A stretch of DNA of 7,593 nt from Syntrophaceae bacterium (GTDB taxonomy: Bacteria; Desulfobacterota; Syntrophorhabdia; Syntrophorhabdales; WCHB1-27): NCBI GenBank assembly GCA_003165115.1, contig PLSJ01000162.1:1-7593 (forward strand), in the 5' to 3' direction. The position numbers and the translations under genes are program-made. Of this stretch, positions 1-5,718 are shown one piece after another (the stretch's first letter is position 1; every line of letters starts with the position of its first letter). The notes below the pieces were generated by a model. That model was given only the letters and a program-made list of their open reading frames with translations, had not been told where the DNA came from and did no database searches.

Positions 1-113
1 AGTTTCCAAATGCGTTTGCCCTGCGGCATGAACCTGCATGACAGCGGGCGAGGAGGACCCTTTGCGCAATCGGTGAGCCGGTCTGGTATTGGAAAAGACC
101 TTCGCAATGGGTG

Positions 114-119
114 TATAAT
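114..119 (+). promoter_or_regulatory. Possible -10 box just upstream of the Cys-rich gene
   Basis: A perfect TATAAT lies only 8 bases before the ATG at 128. Transcription would then begin around 125-127, giving a leaderless or nearly leaderless mRNA. No good -35 is present: the best candidate is TTGGAA at 89-94 with a long 19-base spacer, and the bases at the ideal 17-base distance (GGAAAA) do not match. The hexamer could be chance in a short AT-rich patch (112-124). Confidence 0.35.
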
Positions 120-127
120 AAAAAGGT

Positions 128-817
128 ATGAAGAAGAAGAGCGAACATGATTTCAGGGAACTGTGGAAAGCCCTTCCAAAGGAACTTCAGGACGAGCTGG
201 CCAAGGCGGTACGGGAGTCATCGGCCGAAACGCCGGAGGATTTCGTACGGGAGATATTCGTGGGAGAATGTCCTCAGTGCGGAAGCAAGGATACGAGAGA
301 CTGCGAAAAAGTGCCGGGGGTAGAAGATATTACCCTGGGCTTGTGCAATAAGTGCGCCTACCTCTGGTGCTCGGAATGCGGACGGCCTGCCGTCAGGGGC
401 AGTACGTGTGAACACTGGGAGGTATGTGAAACGTGCTCCAGCGAGAAGGACGCCTTCGGCGACTGCGGCGTGCTGCCATGGGAATGCGAGAAGGTTTCGG
501 TCTTCAGGGAGCCGGAAGGCGAGGAAGCGGTCTATGCCTGCGCCTGGTGCGACAGGGAGATCGAAAAGGACGCCGAGGTGTTCGGTCTGGGCGCCAGGAC
601 ACGCGGAAGAATGGGCCTGAAAGACCGGAAGGGGTCGACCGTCAGGATACCGCTGACGCACAGCGGCAGGACCGTCCCCGCCATCGTGCCTACCCGCAGG
701 TCCGAGGCGAGGAAAGCGGGGAATGACATCCTTTTCATGATATGCAGCAAGAAATGCGGCGAGTTGCTGAAGAAAGCTCTCCTGAAGGAAAAGTTTAAGG
801 TAATCTGCAAGGACTGA
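128..817 (+). CDS. Cysteine-rich, probably zinc-binding protein of unknown function
   Basis: I do not recognise this 229-residue protein as a named family. It has 17 cysteines, many in pairs: CPQC (48-51), CNKC (73-76), CSEC (81-84), CETC (100-103), CAWC (138-141) and CSKKC (206-210), plus singles at 59, 94, 113, 120 and 227 and a His at 97. Residues 1-45 are charged and probably helical with no cysteine. Residues 46-125 look like a string of zinc-ribbon or zinc-knuckle elements. Residues 136-220 look like a separate module with CxxC at one end and CxxxC followed by a basic helix at the other, like a treble-clef finger. There is no signal peptide or membrane segment, so it is probably cytoplasmic. 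ATG 128 is the first possible start because in-frame stops lie at 116-118 and 119-121. No normally spaced ribosome-binding site is visible: AAAAGG ends one base before the ATG. A role in nucleic-acid or protein binding is only inference. Confidence 0.8.
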   Translation: MKKKSEHDFRELWKALPKELQDELAKAVRESSAETPEDFVREIFVGECPQCGSKDTRDCEKVPGVEDITLGLCNKCAYLWCSECGRPAVRGSTCEHWEVCETCSSEKDAFGDCGVLPWECEKVSVFREPEGEEAVYACAWCDREIEKDAEVFGLGARTRGRMGLKDRKGSTVRIPLTHSGRTVPAIVPTRRSEARKAGNDILFMICSKKCGELLKKALLKEKFKVICKD

Positions 818-837
818 CACGAAGGGTCCCGGCGCCA

Positions 838-866
838 TTGTCAAGTGCTTTCCCGGTGATTATAAT
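838..866 (+). promoter_or_regulatory. Sigma-70 type promoter of the exported redox operon
   Basis: The -35 box TTGTCA (838-843, five of six consensus bases) is separated by exactly 17 bases from a perfect -10 box TATAAT (861-866). Transcription should start near 872-874. It lies in the gap after the Cys-rich gene (stop at 815-817) and faces the thioredoxin-fold and peroxiredoxin genes, so those two probably have their own transcript with a leader of about 63 bases. Confidence 0.85.
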
Positions 867-869
867 TTG

Positions 870-914
870 TTGGTCCGTATCGGGTTCGGAGGCGAAATGG
901 CCGGATCGGACTAA
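870..914 (+). promoter_or_regulatory. Predicted 5'-leader hairpin presenting a ribosome-binding site
   Basis: Bases 870-877 can pair with 907-914 (eight pairs, one of them G-U). After a 3x3 internal loop, 881-883 pair with 901-903. The 17-base apical loop (884-900) contains GGAGG (888-892) and an ATG (897-899). The predicted transcription start (about 872-874) would put this hairpin at or near the 5' end of the mRNA. Pairing was worked out by eye with no energy calculation. Confidence 0.45.
897..914 (+). CDS. Five-codon leader ORF (M-A-G-S-D) in the redox operon leader
   Basis: ATG at 897 follows GGAGG with a four-base spacer. The ORF runs GCC, GGA, TCG, GAC and stops at TAA (912-914). It is in phase with the downstream gene, whose ATG at 936 lies 13 codons after this ATG, so only the TAA separates the two. 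The 12 bases GGAGGCGAAATG recur exactly at the real peroxiredoxin start (1547-1558). It may be a short regulatory leader peptide, a decoy start, or the remnant of an older start closed by a stop mutation. Translation is not shown. Confidence 0.35.
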   Translation: MAGSD

Positions 915-935
915 AACTATATCAGGGGTCGGCCG

Positions 936-1559
936 ATGCATAAAAAGAACACAGCAGTCATCCTCTGCGCGGCAGTGGCGCTGCTTATCCTCGCCTGTGC
1001 CGGTCTTTACCCGAGATCGGCGCTTGTAAGCTCCCCCGCGTACGCCTCCGAGCCTTCCGGTACTACGGGAAGGTTCCCCGCCTTCACGCTCCCTGTTCCC
1101 AAAAGCGACGCGGAGAGGACATATCTCGGACTTTCCGGTACCGGGACGTTCTCGACGACGCAGATAAAGGCGCAGGTTCTCATTGTCGAGGCGTTCGGCG
1201 CCTTTTGTCCCCATTGTCATCACGTCGCCCCGTACATGAATCAAGTCTACGCAGCGATAGAGGGACGGCCCGACCTTAAGGGCCGTGTAAAAATTATCGG
1301 CGTCGGCATGAGGAGCTCGCCCTTCGAAGTCAATGTATTCAGGGAGAAGTTCCATGTGCCCTTTCCCCTCTTTGCCGACAAGGATATGTCCATCGAAAAA
1401 CTGCTCTCGATCGACACGACGCCCACGTTTATCGGCGTGAAAGCCAGAGAGGACGGGTCTCAGGAAAGGTTTTATTTCCGACGGGGATTTTTCGAGGACG
1501 CCTCGCAGTTCCTGTCGGAGATCGTCAGACTTTCGGGAATAGCACAGGAGGCGAAATGA
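936..1559 (+). CDS. Exported thioredoxin-fold oxidoreductase with CPHC active site
   Basis: This 207-residue protein should be a thiol-disulfide oxidoreductase acting outside the cytoplasm. The N-terminus has a basic stretch (His2-Lys4), a hydrophobic core (about 7-25) and a possible signal-peptidase I site after Ala35-Tyr-Ala37. Cys21 after Ile-Leu-Ala is a poor lipobox, so a lipoprotein is less likely but possible. The thioredoxin core starts near residue 82, with the redox pair Cys91-Pro-His-Cys94 and a cis-proline loop (TTPTF, Pro163) opposite it. CPHC is the DsbA dipeptide and usually marks an oxidising enzyme. The length and the absence of a large helical insertion are closer to TlpA/ResA-like proteins, so the redox direction is uncertain. 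ATG 936 is preceded by AGGGG (924-928) with a 7-base spacer. The stop overlaps the next start (ATGA, 1556-1559), so the two are probably translated together. No dsbB or dsbD partner is in the window. Confidence 0.85.
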   Translation: MHKKNTAVILCAAVALLILACAGLYPRSALVSSPAYASEPSGTTGRFPAFTLPVPKSDAERTYLGLSGTGTFSTTQIKAQVLIVEAFGAFCPHCHHVAPYMNQVYAAIEGRPDLKGRVKIIGVGMRSSPFEVNVFREKFHVPFPLFADKDMSIEKLLSIDTTPTFIGVKAREDGSQERFYFRRGFFEDASQFLSEIVRLSGIAQEAK

Positions 1560-2179
1560 ACCGGCAAAACAGATTACGGGGGTTCCTGGTATGTCTCGTG
1601 GGCATGGTCATCGCCCTGACGGCAGCCGCTACGGTCCACGGCCAGGGAGCGGATTTCAAGAAGAATATCTTCCCGGTGGGGAAACTGAAACCCACCGACA
1701 GTATCCTTCGCGTCAAGGCAGGTGAGAAGGCGCCTAATTTCTCCCTGCCCGCGGTCGACGGAGGCAGGGTATCGCTCAGCCAATACCTGGGAAAAAAGAA
1801 CGTTGTGCTCTCCTTCGTTCCGGCAGCTTGGACGCCCGTATGCTCCGACCAGTGGCCCGGTTACCAGATCGCAAAAGACTTATTCGACAAGAACAACGCG
1901 ATCCTGATCGGCATAACGGTGGACAATATCCCCACGCTCTATTCCTGGACCAGGCAAATGTCGAGCGAGAAACTCTGGTTTCCCGTCGCCTCCGATTTTT
2001 ATCCCCACGGTGCGGTGGCCTCGACATACGGAGTCCTCCGTTCGGATGGAACGGCCGAGCGGGCGCTTTTCGTGGTGGACAAGAAGGGCATTATCCGTTA
2101 CATAGACGTGCACAACATCAACGAAAGGCCGCCTCTCGAAGACCTCATGCATGCCCTCGAAGAGGTCAACAAGCAATAA
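1556..2179 (+). CDS. Exported AhpC/TSA-family peroxiredoxin, 1-Cys type
   Basis: This 207-residue protein belongs to the AhpC/TSA peroxiredoxins, which reduce hydrogen peroxide or organic peroxides through an active cysteine. The signature PxxxTxxC is present at 89-96, with Pro89, Thr93 and peroxidatic Cys96. Arg169, in an RALFVVD strand, is the likely active-site arginine. The fold begins near residue 55 (AGEKAPNFSLP). Residues 1-29 look like a signal peptide: basic start, hydrophobic stretch 10-25, possible cleavage after Val27-His-Gly29. Cys13 lies within that signal, so mature protein would have only Cys96 and no resolving cysteine. An outside reductant is then needed, and the co-translated CPHC protein is the obvious candidate, by inference from context. 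The start is supported by GGAGG (1547-1551) and by the ATGA overlap. The tryptophan before Thr93 and the WPGY after the cysteine are unusual next to classical AhpC or Bcp, so I give no gene symbol. Confidence 0.87.
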   Translation: MNRQNRLRGFLVCLVGMVIALTAAATVHGQGADFKKNIFPVGKLKPTDSILRVKAGEKAPNFSLPAVDGGRVSLSQYLGKKNVVLSFVPAAWTPVCSDQWPGYQIAKDLFDKNNAILIGITVDNIPTLYSWTRQMSSEKLWFPVASDFYPHGAVASTYGVLRSDGTAERALFVVDKKGIIRYIDVHNINERPPLEDLMHALEEVNKQ

Positions 2180-2217
2180 CGGGCCGCTTATCCTGATACC
2201 TGCACGAAAGACAAAGG

Positions 2218-2238
2218 CTCTCTCTTTGGAAGAGGGGG
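2218..2238 (+). terminator. Weak hairpin after the peroxiredoxin gene, possible transcript end
   Basis: On the plus strand CTCTCTCTT (2218-2226) can pair with AAGAGGGGG (2230-2238) around a three-base loop, using two G-U pairs. No T-run follows, so this is not a standard intrinsic terminator. It is the only plus-strand structure I see between the peroxiredoxin stop (2179) and the minus-strand terminator. Confidence 0.25.
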
Positions 2239-2247
2239 GCACAAGGC

Positions 2248-2285
2248 AAAAAAGAGGGCAAGTGAACGATATCATCCACTTGCCC
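2248..2285 (-). terminator. Rho-independent terminator of the gapA-pgk-tpiA-secG-tRNA-Leu unit
   Basis: Read on the minus strand, GGGCAAGTG (2285-2277) and CACTTGCCC (2264-2256) form a perfect 9-bp stem with a 12-base loop. They are followed at once by TCTTTTTT (2255-2248). The hairpin starts nine bases after the CCA end of the tRNA gene, so it ends the transcript that carries tRNA-Leu. The T-run occurs only on the minus strand, so efficient termination of plus-strand transcription is not expected. Confidence 0.92.
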
Positions 2286-2294
2286 TTCGAATCA

Positions 2295-2379
2295 TGGTGC
2301 CGACGGCGGGATTCGAACCCGCACAGGTCTCCCCGCCACCCCCTCAAGATGGTGTGTCTACCAATTCCACCACATCGGC
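2295..2379 (-). tRNA. tRNA-Leu, anticodon GAG, with encoded CCA
   Basis: The 85-base sequence folds as a class II tRNA. The seven-pair acceptor stem is GCCGATG against CGTCGGC, followed by discriminator A and an encoded CCA (TGG at 2295-2297 on the plus strand). The D arm carries TTGGTAGA. The anticodon stem is CCATC/GGTGG (one T-G pair) with loop TTGAGGG, giving anticodon GAG at 2345-2343, which reads CUC and CUU leucine codons. A variable arm of about 13 bases is short but in the leucine class. The T arm is GCGGG-TTCGAAT-CCCGC. The gene starts six bases after the secG stop codon and has no visible promoter of its own, so it is probably cut from the secG transcript by RNase P. Confidence 0.97.
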
Positions 2380-2385
2380 GCGCTT

Positions 2386-2685
2386 CTATTTCGTTTTAAC
2401 AGGCAACTTCTCTTCTATCGGAGCCGGAATCGACGTCCTCGACGACGTTGACCGGCCGCTGCTGTACATCATGGCCAGGACAAGACTCGTCAGCATAAAG
2501 ACGATGACGACGATGGTCGTGACCCGCGTCATAAAACCGGACGTACCCGAACTGCCGAAGAGTGTCTGGCTCGCCCCGCTTCCGAAAGCCGCTCCGATCT
2601 CGGACCCCCGTCCCGTCTGCAGCAGCACAATCAGGATAAGGGCGATCGCGGCAAGAATATGTACGATGCTTATTACGATTGTCAT
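2386..2685 (-). CDS. secG: SecG, preprotein translocase subunit
   Basis: SecG is the small, non-essential subunit of the SecYEG channel in the inner membrane and aids SecA-driven export. The protein is 99 residues, normal for bacterial SecG. It has a first membrane helix (about 3-22), the conserved loop LLQTGRGSEIGAAFGSG (about 21-37) followed by a second family-typical stretch (SQTLFGSSG, about 39-47), and a second membrane helix (about 52-72). The tail (73-99) is Ser/Pro-rich and charged. Its ATG lies two bases after the tpiA stop, and GGTGGG at the end of tpiA can serve as ribosome-binding site, so translation is probably coupled to tpiA. The stop TAG (2388-2386) is six bases before tRNA-Leu. 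The order tpiA-secG is common in bacteria, and a tRNA-Leu after secG is also known in E. coli (leuU). Confidence 0.96.
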   Translation of the reverse strand: MTIVISIVHILAAIALILIVLLQTGRGSEIGAAFGSGASQTLFGSSGTSGFMTRVTTIVVIVFMLTSLVLAMMYSSGRSTSSRTSIPAPIEEKLPVKTK

Positions 2686-2687
2686 CT

Positions 2688-3443
2688 TTACCCACCAGAA
2701 ACGGTTTTTATTATACCTATAAAACTTTCAGATTTCAAGGATGCTCCACCTATGAGGGCGCCGTCTATATCTTCCATGCCGATGAGCCGGCCGATATTCT
2801 CGGACGTCACGCTTCCCCCGTACAGGAGCCTTACGCTATCGGCGGCCGCGCCGCCGTAGACCCCGCCGAGCAGGCGCCTTATGAAAACGTGCACTTCCTG
2901 GGCCTGGGCGGGGGTCGCGTTCTTGCCGGTCCCTATTGCCCATACCGGCTCATAGGCGACCGTCACGTGTTCCAGGCTGTCGATTCCGTAGAGCCCGACT
3001 TTGACCTGCTGCCCTATCACGAACTCGGTGACGCCCTTCTCCCGTTCTTCCTCTGTCTCTCCCACGCACACGATGGGCTTGAGGCCGGCGGACAGGGCCT
3101 TCTTGATCCTGGCATTCACGGTCCCGTCGGTCTCGTGGAAATATTTCCGCCGCTCCGAATGGCCGATGAGGGTGTACGTACAGCCTGCATCCCGCAGCAT
3201 AGCCGGCGCCACTTCCCCCGTATATGCCCCTTTGTCCTCGTAGAATACGTTCTGCGCGGCCACGGCGACCTGACTCCCCTCCAGGACCCCGGCCACACTC
3301 GCGAGCGCCGTAAACACAGGCGCCACGATGACGTCACCGCCGGTAACGCCTGTCGTGCCCTCGACGACGGCCCGCGCGAGGGCTATTGATTCTCCTATCG
3401 TGAGGTGCATCTTCCAGTTGCCGGCGAGCATCCACCTTCTCAC
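2688..3443 (-). CDS. tpiA: Triose-phosphate isomerase
   Basis: TpiA interconverts dihydroxyacetone phosphate and glyceraldehyde 3-phosphate in the cytoplasm. With a GTG start at 3443 the protein is 251 residues, the usual length. Catalytic residues are Lys11 in AGNWKM (7-12), His95 in LIGHSE (92-97) and Glu165 in AYEPVWAIGTGK (163-174), the last including the mobile loop. The phosphate-binding YGGSV (208-212) and GALIGGASL (228-236) are also present. The frame stays open upstream to 3767 inside pgk, but that extension is not TpiA-like. GTG 3443 is chosen because it shares GTGA with the pgk stop (3443-3440), and it gives the family-typical start a few residues before AGNWKM. This overlap implies reinitiation after pgk translation. 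secG follows two bases after the TAA stop. Confidence 0.97.
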   Translation of the reverse strand: MRRWMLAGNWKMHLTIGESIALARAVVEGTTGVTGGDVIVAPVFTALASVAGVLEGSQVAVAAQNVFYEDKGAYTGEVAPAMLRDAGCTYTLIGHSERRKYFHETDGTVNARIKKALSAGLKPIVCVGETEEEREKGVTEFVIGQQVKVGLYGIDSLEHVTVAYEPVWAIGTGKNATPAQAQEVHVFIRRLLGGVYGGAAADSVRLLYGGSVTSENIGRLIGMEDIDGALIGGASLKSESFIGIIKTVSGG

Positions 3444-4633
3444 TTCTGACCCCCGCAATTCTCCAGGGCTTCCACCGCAGGCATGGCCTTTCCTTCGAGC
3501 AGCTCGAGGAAAGCGCCGCCTCCCGTCGATATGTAGGATATTCTGGCCGCCGCACCCGCCTGATGGACCGCGGTATCCGTGTCCCCTCCGCCCACGATGC
3601 TGAGGGCATGGGCGGACGCGACGAAGTTGACGAGACCGAAAGTGCCCCTGCTGAAAGGAGCGAGCTCGAACATGCCCATGGGGCCGTTCCACACTATGGT
3701 CCTGGCGTCGGCCAGGGCCTCTCCGAAGAGCGTCGTCGATGCCGGTCCGATGTCCAGTGCCATCCACTCTTTCGGGATCTCCTGCACGGTCACGTACTTC
3801 GTCACGGCGTCGGCCGAGGCGGCCTGGCTGATGACGCAGTCCACCGGCAGGTAGAGCCTGACATGCCGGTCCGCCGCCTTCGTCATGATGGTCCGCGCCA
3901 CATCGAGCATATCCTGCTCGCAGAGCGACAGGCCCACTTCATACCCCAGCGCCCTGAGGAAGGTGAAGGCCATCCCGCCCCCGATGATCAGCTTATCGAC
4001 CTTCTCCGTCAGCCTGTCGAGCACACCGATCTTGTCGGAAACCTTTGCCCCGCCGATTATGGCGACCAGCGGCCTTACAGGGTCCTCGGTCGCCTTTTTC
4101 AGATAATCGAGTTCACTCGCGAGAAGCAGCCCCGCGGCGCAGTCGGACACATACCCCGTTATGCCCGCATTCGAGGCGTGCCCCCGATGGGCAGCCGCGA
4201 AAGCATCATCCACGTAGACATCGCACAGCTTCGCCAGCTCGCGGGCGAAGCCCTTGTCGTTCTTCTCTTCTTCGGCATGGAAGCGGAGGTTCTCCAGAAG
4301 GACGACGTCGCGCTCCTTCATCTCCGCCACCGCCTTTTCCGCTTCCGGTCCGACGCAATCATCGACAAAGGTAACGGGTCTGCCCAGAAGCTCCGACAGC
4401 CTCAGGCTCACGGGTTTCAGCGAGTACTTCTCCGCCCTCTTGCCTTTAGGGCGCCCGAGATGGGACGCCAGTATCAGCTTTCCCTTTTGACCGATCACGT
4501 AGTTTATCGTGGGTAAATGCGCTTTTATCCTCGTATCGTCGGTGATCCGCCCCTGGTCGTCCAAAGGTACGTTAAAGTCGACACGGACCATCACCTTCTT
4601 CCCGCCGATACTCAATTCGCTGATCGATTTCAT
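3440..4633 (-). CDS. pgk: Phosphoglycerate kinase
   Basis: Pgk transfers the phosphate of 1,3-bisphosphoglycerate to ADP, or works in reverse during gluconeogenesis. The protein is 397 residues, the normal bacterial length. Substrate-binding elements in the N-terminal half are RVDFNVPLD (17-25), SHLGRP (57-62), Arg117 in LENLRFH and the AHRGHAS segment (148-154). Nucleotide-binding elements in the C-terminal half are GGAKVSDKI (194-202), WNGPMGMFE (315-323), GGGDTDTAV (348-356) and STGGGAFLELLEGK (369-382). AAGGGAG (4645-4639) lies five bases before ATG 4633. It starts 33 bases after gapA and overlaps tpiA by four bases. A small variation is DTDTAV where DTAAAV or DSAAAV is more usual; this should not abolish activity. 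Confidence 0.98.
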   Translation of the reverse strand: MKSISELSIGGKKVMVRVDFNVPLDDQGRITDDTRIKAHLPTINYVIGQKGKLILASHLGRPKGKRAEKYSLKPVSLRLSELLGRPVTFVDDCVGPEAEKAVAEMKERDVVLLENLRFHAEEEKNDKGFARELAKLCDVYVDDAFAAAHRGHASNAGITGYVSDCAAGLLLASELDYLKKATEDPVRPLVAIIGGAKVSDKIGVLDRLTEKVDKLIIGGGMAFTFLRALGYEVGLSLCEQDMLDVARTIMTKAADRHVRLYLPVDCVISQAASADAVTKYVTVQEIPKEWMALDIGPASTTLFGEALADARTIVWNGPMGMFELAPFSRGTFGLVNFVASAHALSIVGGGDTDTAVHQAGAAARISYISTGGGAFLELLEGKAMPAVEALENCGGQK

Positions 4634-4666
4634 GGGCGCTCCCTTGTCAGGTCAGGCATGTACGGG

Positions 4667-5665
4667 TCACTTCATCACAAAGGTCAGAAGATCGCAAATC
4701 CTCGTGGAAAAACCCCATTCGTTGTCATACCAGGAAAGGACCTTCACCATCCTGCCCCCCGCCACGAAGGTAGAAGGGAGATCGACGATCGATGAAAAAG
4801 GGCTTCCGATAAAATCCGTGGAGACGAGCTCCTCGTCGGTGGCCGCAAGTATCCCCTTCATCGGGCCTTGCGCATATTTCCGGAATAAGCCGTTGATCTC
4901 TTCCCTGCTCGTCTCTCTCGAAAGGTTGGCGACGAAATCGACCACGGAAACGGTGGGGGTCGGCACCCTTATGGAAAGCCCGTCGAGCCGCCCCTTCATC
5001 TCGGGAATAACCTCCGCTATGGCTTTCGCCGCGCCGGTTGTCGTGGGTATCATCGAGAGCGCCGCCGCCCGGGCCCTTCTTAAGTCCCTGTGCGGCTGGT
5101 CGAGGATCACCTGATCGTTCGTGTAGGAATGGATGGTGGTCATCAGGCCGTGTTCTATGCCGAATTCCCTGTGCAGCACCTTGACGATCGGCGCCAGACA
5201 GTTCGTGGTGCAGGAGCCCATGGAAATGATGTGGTGTCTGCTTTTATCGTATACCTCTTCGTTGACCCCCAGCACAAAGGTCACATCGGGGCTCTTGGCG
5301 GGGGCCGAAACGACCACCTTGCTCGCCCCGGCAAGCCGGTGTTTGTCCCCCCCTATCCTGTCGGTGAATTTCCCCGTGGCCTCGAGGACCACATCCACCT
5401 TCAGCTCCTTCCAGGGGAGCTTCTCGGGGTCCCGCTCGGACAGCACCTTGATCGCGTGTCCGTCTACGACTATCGATCCGTCCTTCTCCTCCACGGTTGC
5501 GTCCATGGTGCGATGGACCGAATCGTATTTCAGGAGATGGGCGAGCGTCTTTGCGTCGGTGAGGTCATTAATCGCAACAAGCTCGATGTCGGGATTCTTG
5601 CTACCTATTCGGCACACCTGCCGGCCGATCCTGCCGAACCCGTTAATACCAACCCTGATAGGCAT
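4667..5665 (-). CDS. gapA: Glyceraldehyde-3-phosphate dehydrogenase, type I, phosphorylating
   Basis: GAPDH oxidises glyceraldehyde 3-phosphate with NAD(P)+ and phosphate to 1,3-bisphosphoglycerate, the substrate of the next gene product, Pgk. The protein has 332 residues, typical for the family. The dinucleotide-binding NGFGRIGR is at 8-15 and AINDLTD is at 31-37. The Asp at about position 34 at the end of the second strand favours NAD over NADP. The catalytic Cys152 lies in SCTTNCLAP (151-159), and the partner His179 in TIHSYTNDQ. The S-loop HRDLRRARAAA (192-202) is followed by IPTTTGAAKA. The C-terminal YDNEWG (313-318) is intact. GAGGAGG (5677-5671) sits five bases before ATG 5665. It is the first gene of the unit and follows its promoter directly. 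Confidence 0.98.
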   Translation of the reverse strand: MPIRVGINGFGRIGRQVCRIGSKNPDIELVAINDLTDAKTLAHLLKYDSVHRTMDATVEEKDGSIVVDGHAIKVLSERDPEKLPWKELKVDVVLEATGKFTDRIGGDKHRLAGASKVVVSAPAKSPDVTFVLGVNEEVYDKSRHHIISMGSCTTNCLAPIVKVLHREFGIEHGLMTTIHSYTNDQVILDQPHRDLRRARAAALSMIPTTTGAAKAIAEVIPEMKGRLDGLSIRVPTPTVSVVDFVANLSRETSREEINGLFRKYAQGPMKGILAATDEELVSTDFIGSPFSSIVDLPSTFVAGGRMVKVLSWYDNEWGFSTRICDLLTFVMK

Positions 5666-5689
5666 TAATACCTCCTCGATTTGACTCTA

Positions 5690-5718
5690 ATAGTAGCGAA
5701 AGGCCCCTCTGTTGTCAA
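5690..5718 (-). promoter_or_regulatory. Sigma-70 type promoter of the gapA-pgk-tpiA-secG-tRNA-Leu unit
   Basis: On the minus strand a perfect -35 box TTGACA (5718-5713) is followed after exactly 17 bases by TACTAT (5695-5690, four of six consensus bases). The expected start is near 5684-5682, giving a leader of about 18 bases before gapA. The stop codon TGA of the upstream pgsA-like gene (5717-5715) lies inside the -35 box. An inverted pair TTTGAC/GTCAAA (5680-5685 and 5714-5719) brackets the promoter, but it partly is the -35 box and may be chance. Confidence 0.85.

Noticed and set aside
1..150. Open frame from the left edge ending at TGA 148-150, a possible tail of an upstream gene
   Set aside because: Only 49 codons are visible, it overlaps the Cys-rich gene start, and no recognisable sequence appears. 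Another frame also stays open from the edge to a stop at 39-41, so no choice can be supported.
218..844. A 208-codon minus-strand open frame opposite the Cys-rich gene
   Set aside because: It has no recognisable motif or start signal, whereas the plus frame shows regularly spaced CxxC pairs that would be unlikely by chance.
795..1355. A 186-codon minus-strand open frame across the redox promoter and first redox gene
   Set aside because: It covers a good plus-strand promoter and opposes a protein with a signal peptide and CPHC site. Its Arg/Gly-rich composition is that of a shadow frame.
2180..2294. Possible mobile-element attachment site next to the tRNA-Leu gene
   Set aside because: tRNA 3' ends are common integration targets, but no duplicate of the tRNA end, integrase or foreign-looking gene is present; the gap holds only a terminator and a weak hairpin.
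3563..4516. A 317-codon plus-strand open frame opposite pgk
   Set aside because: It is rich in Arg, His, Pro and Gly without domain motifs, as expected for the reverse of a GC-rich gene, while the minus strand is unmistakable Pgk.
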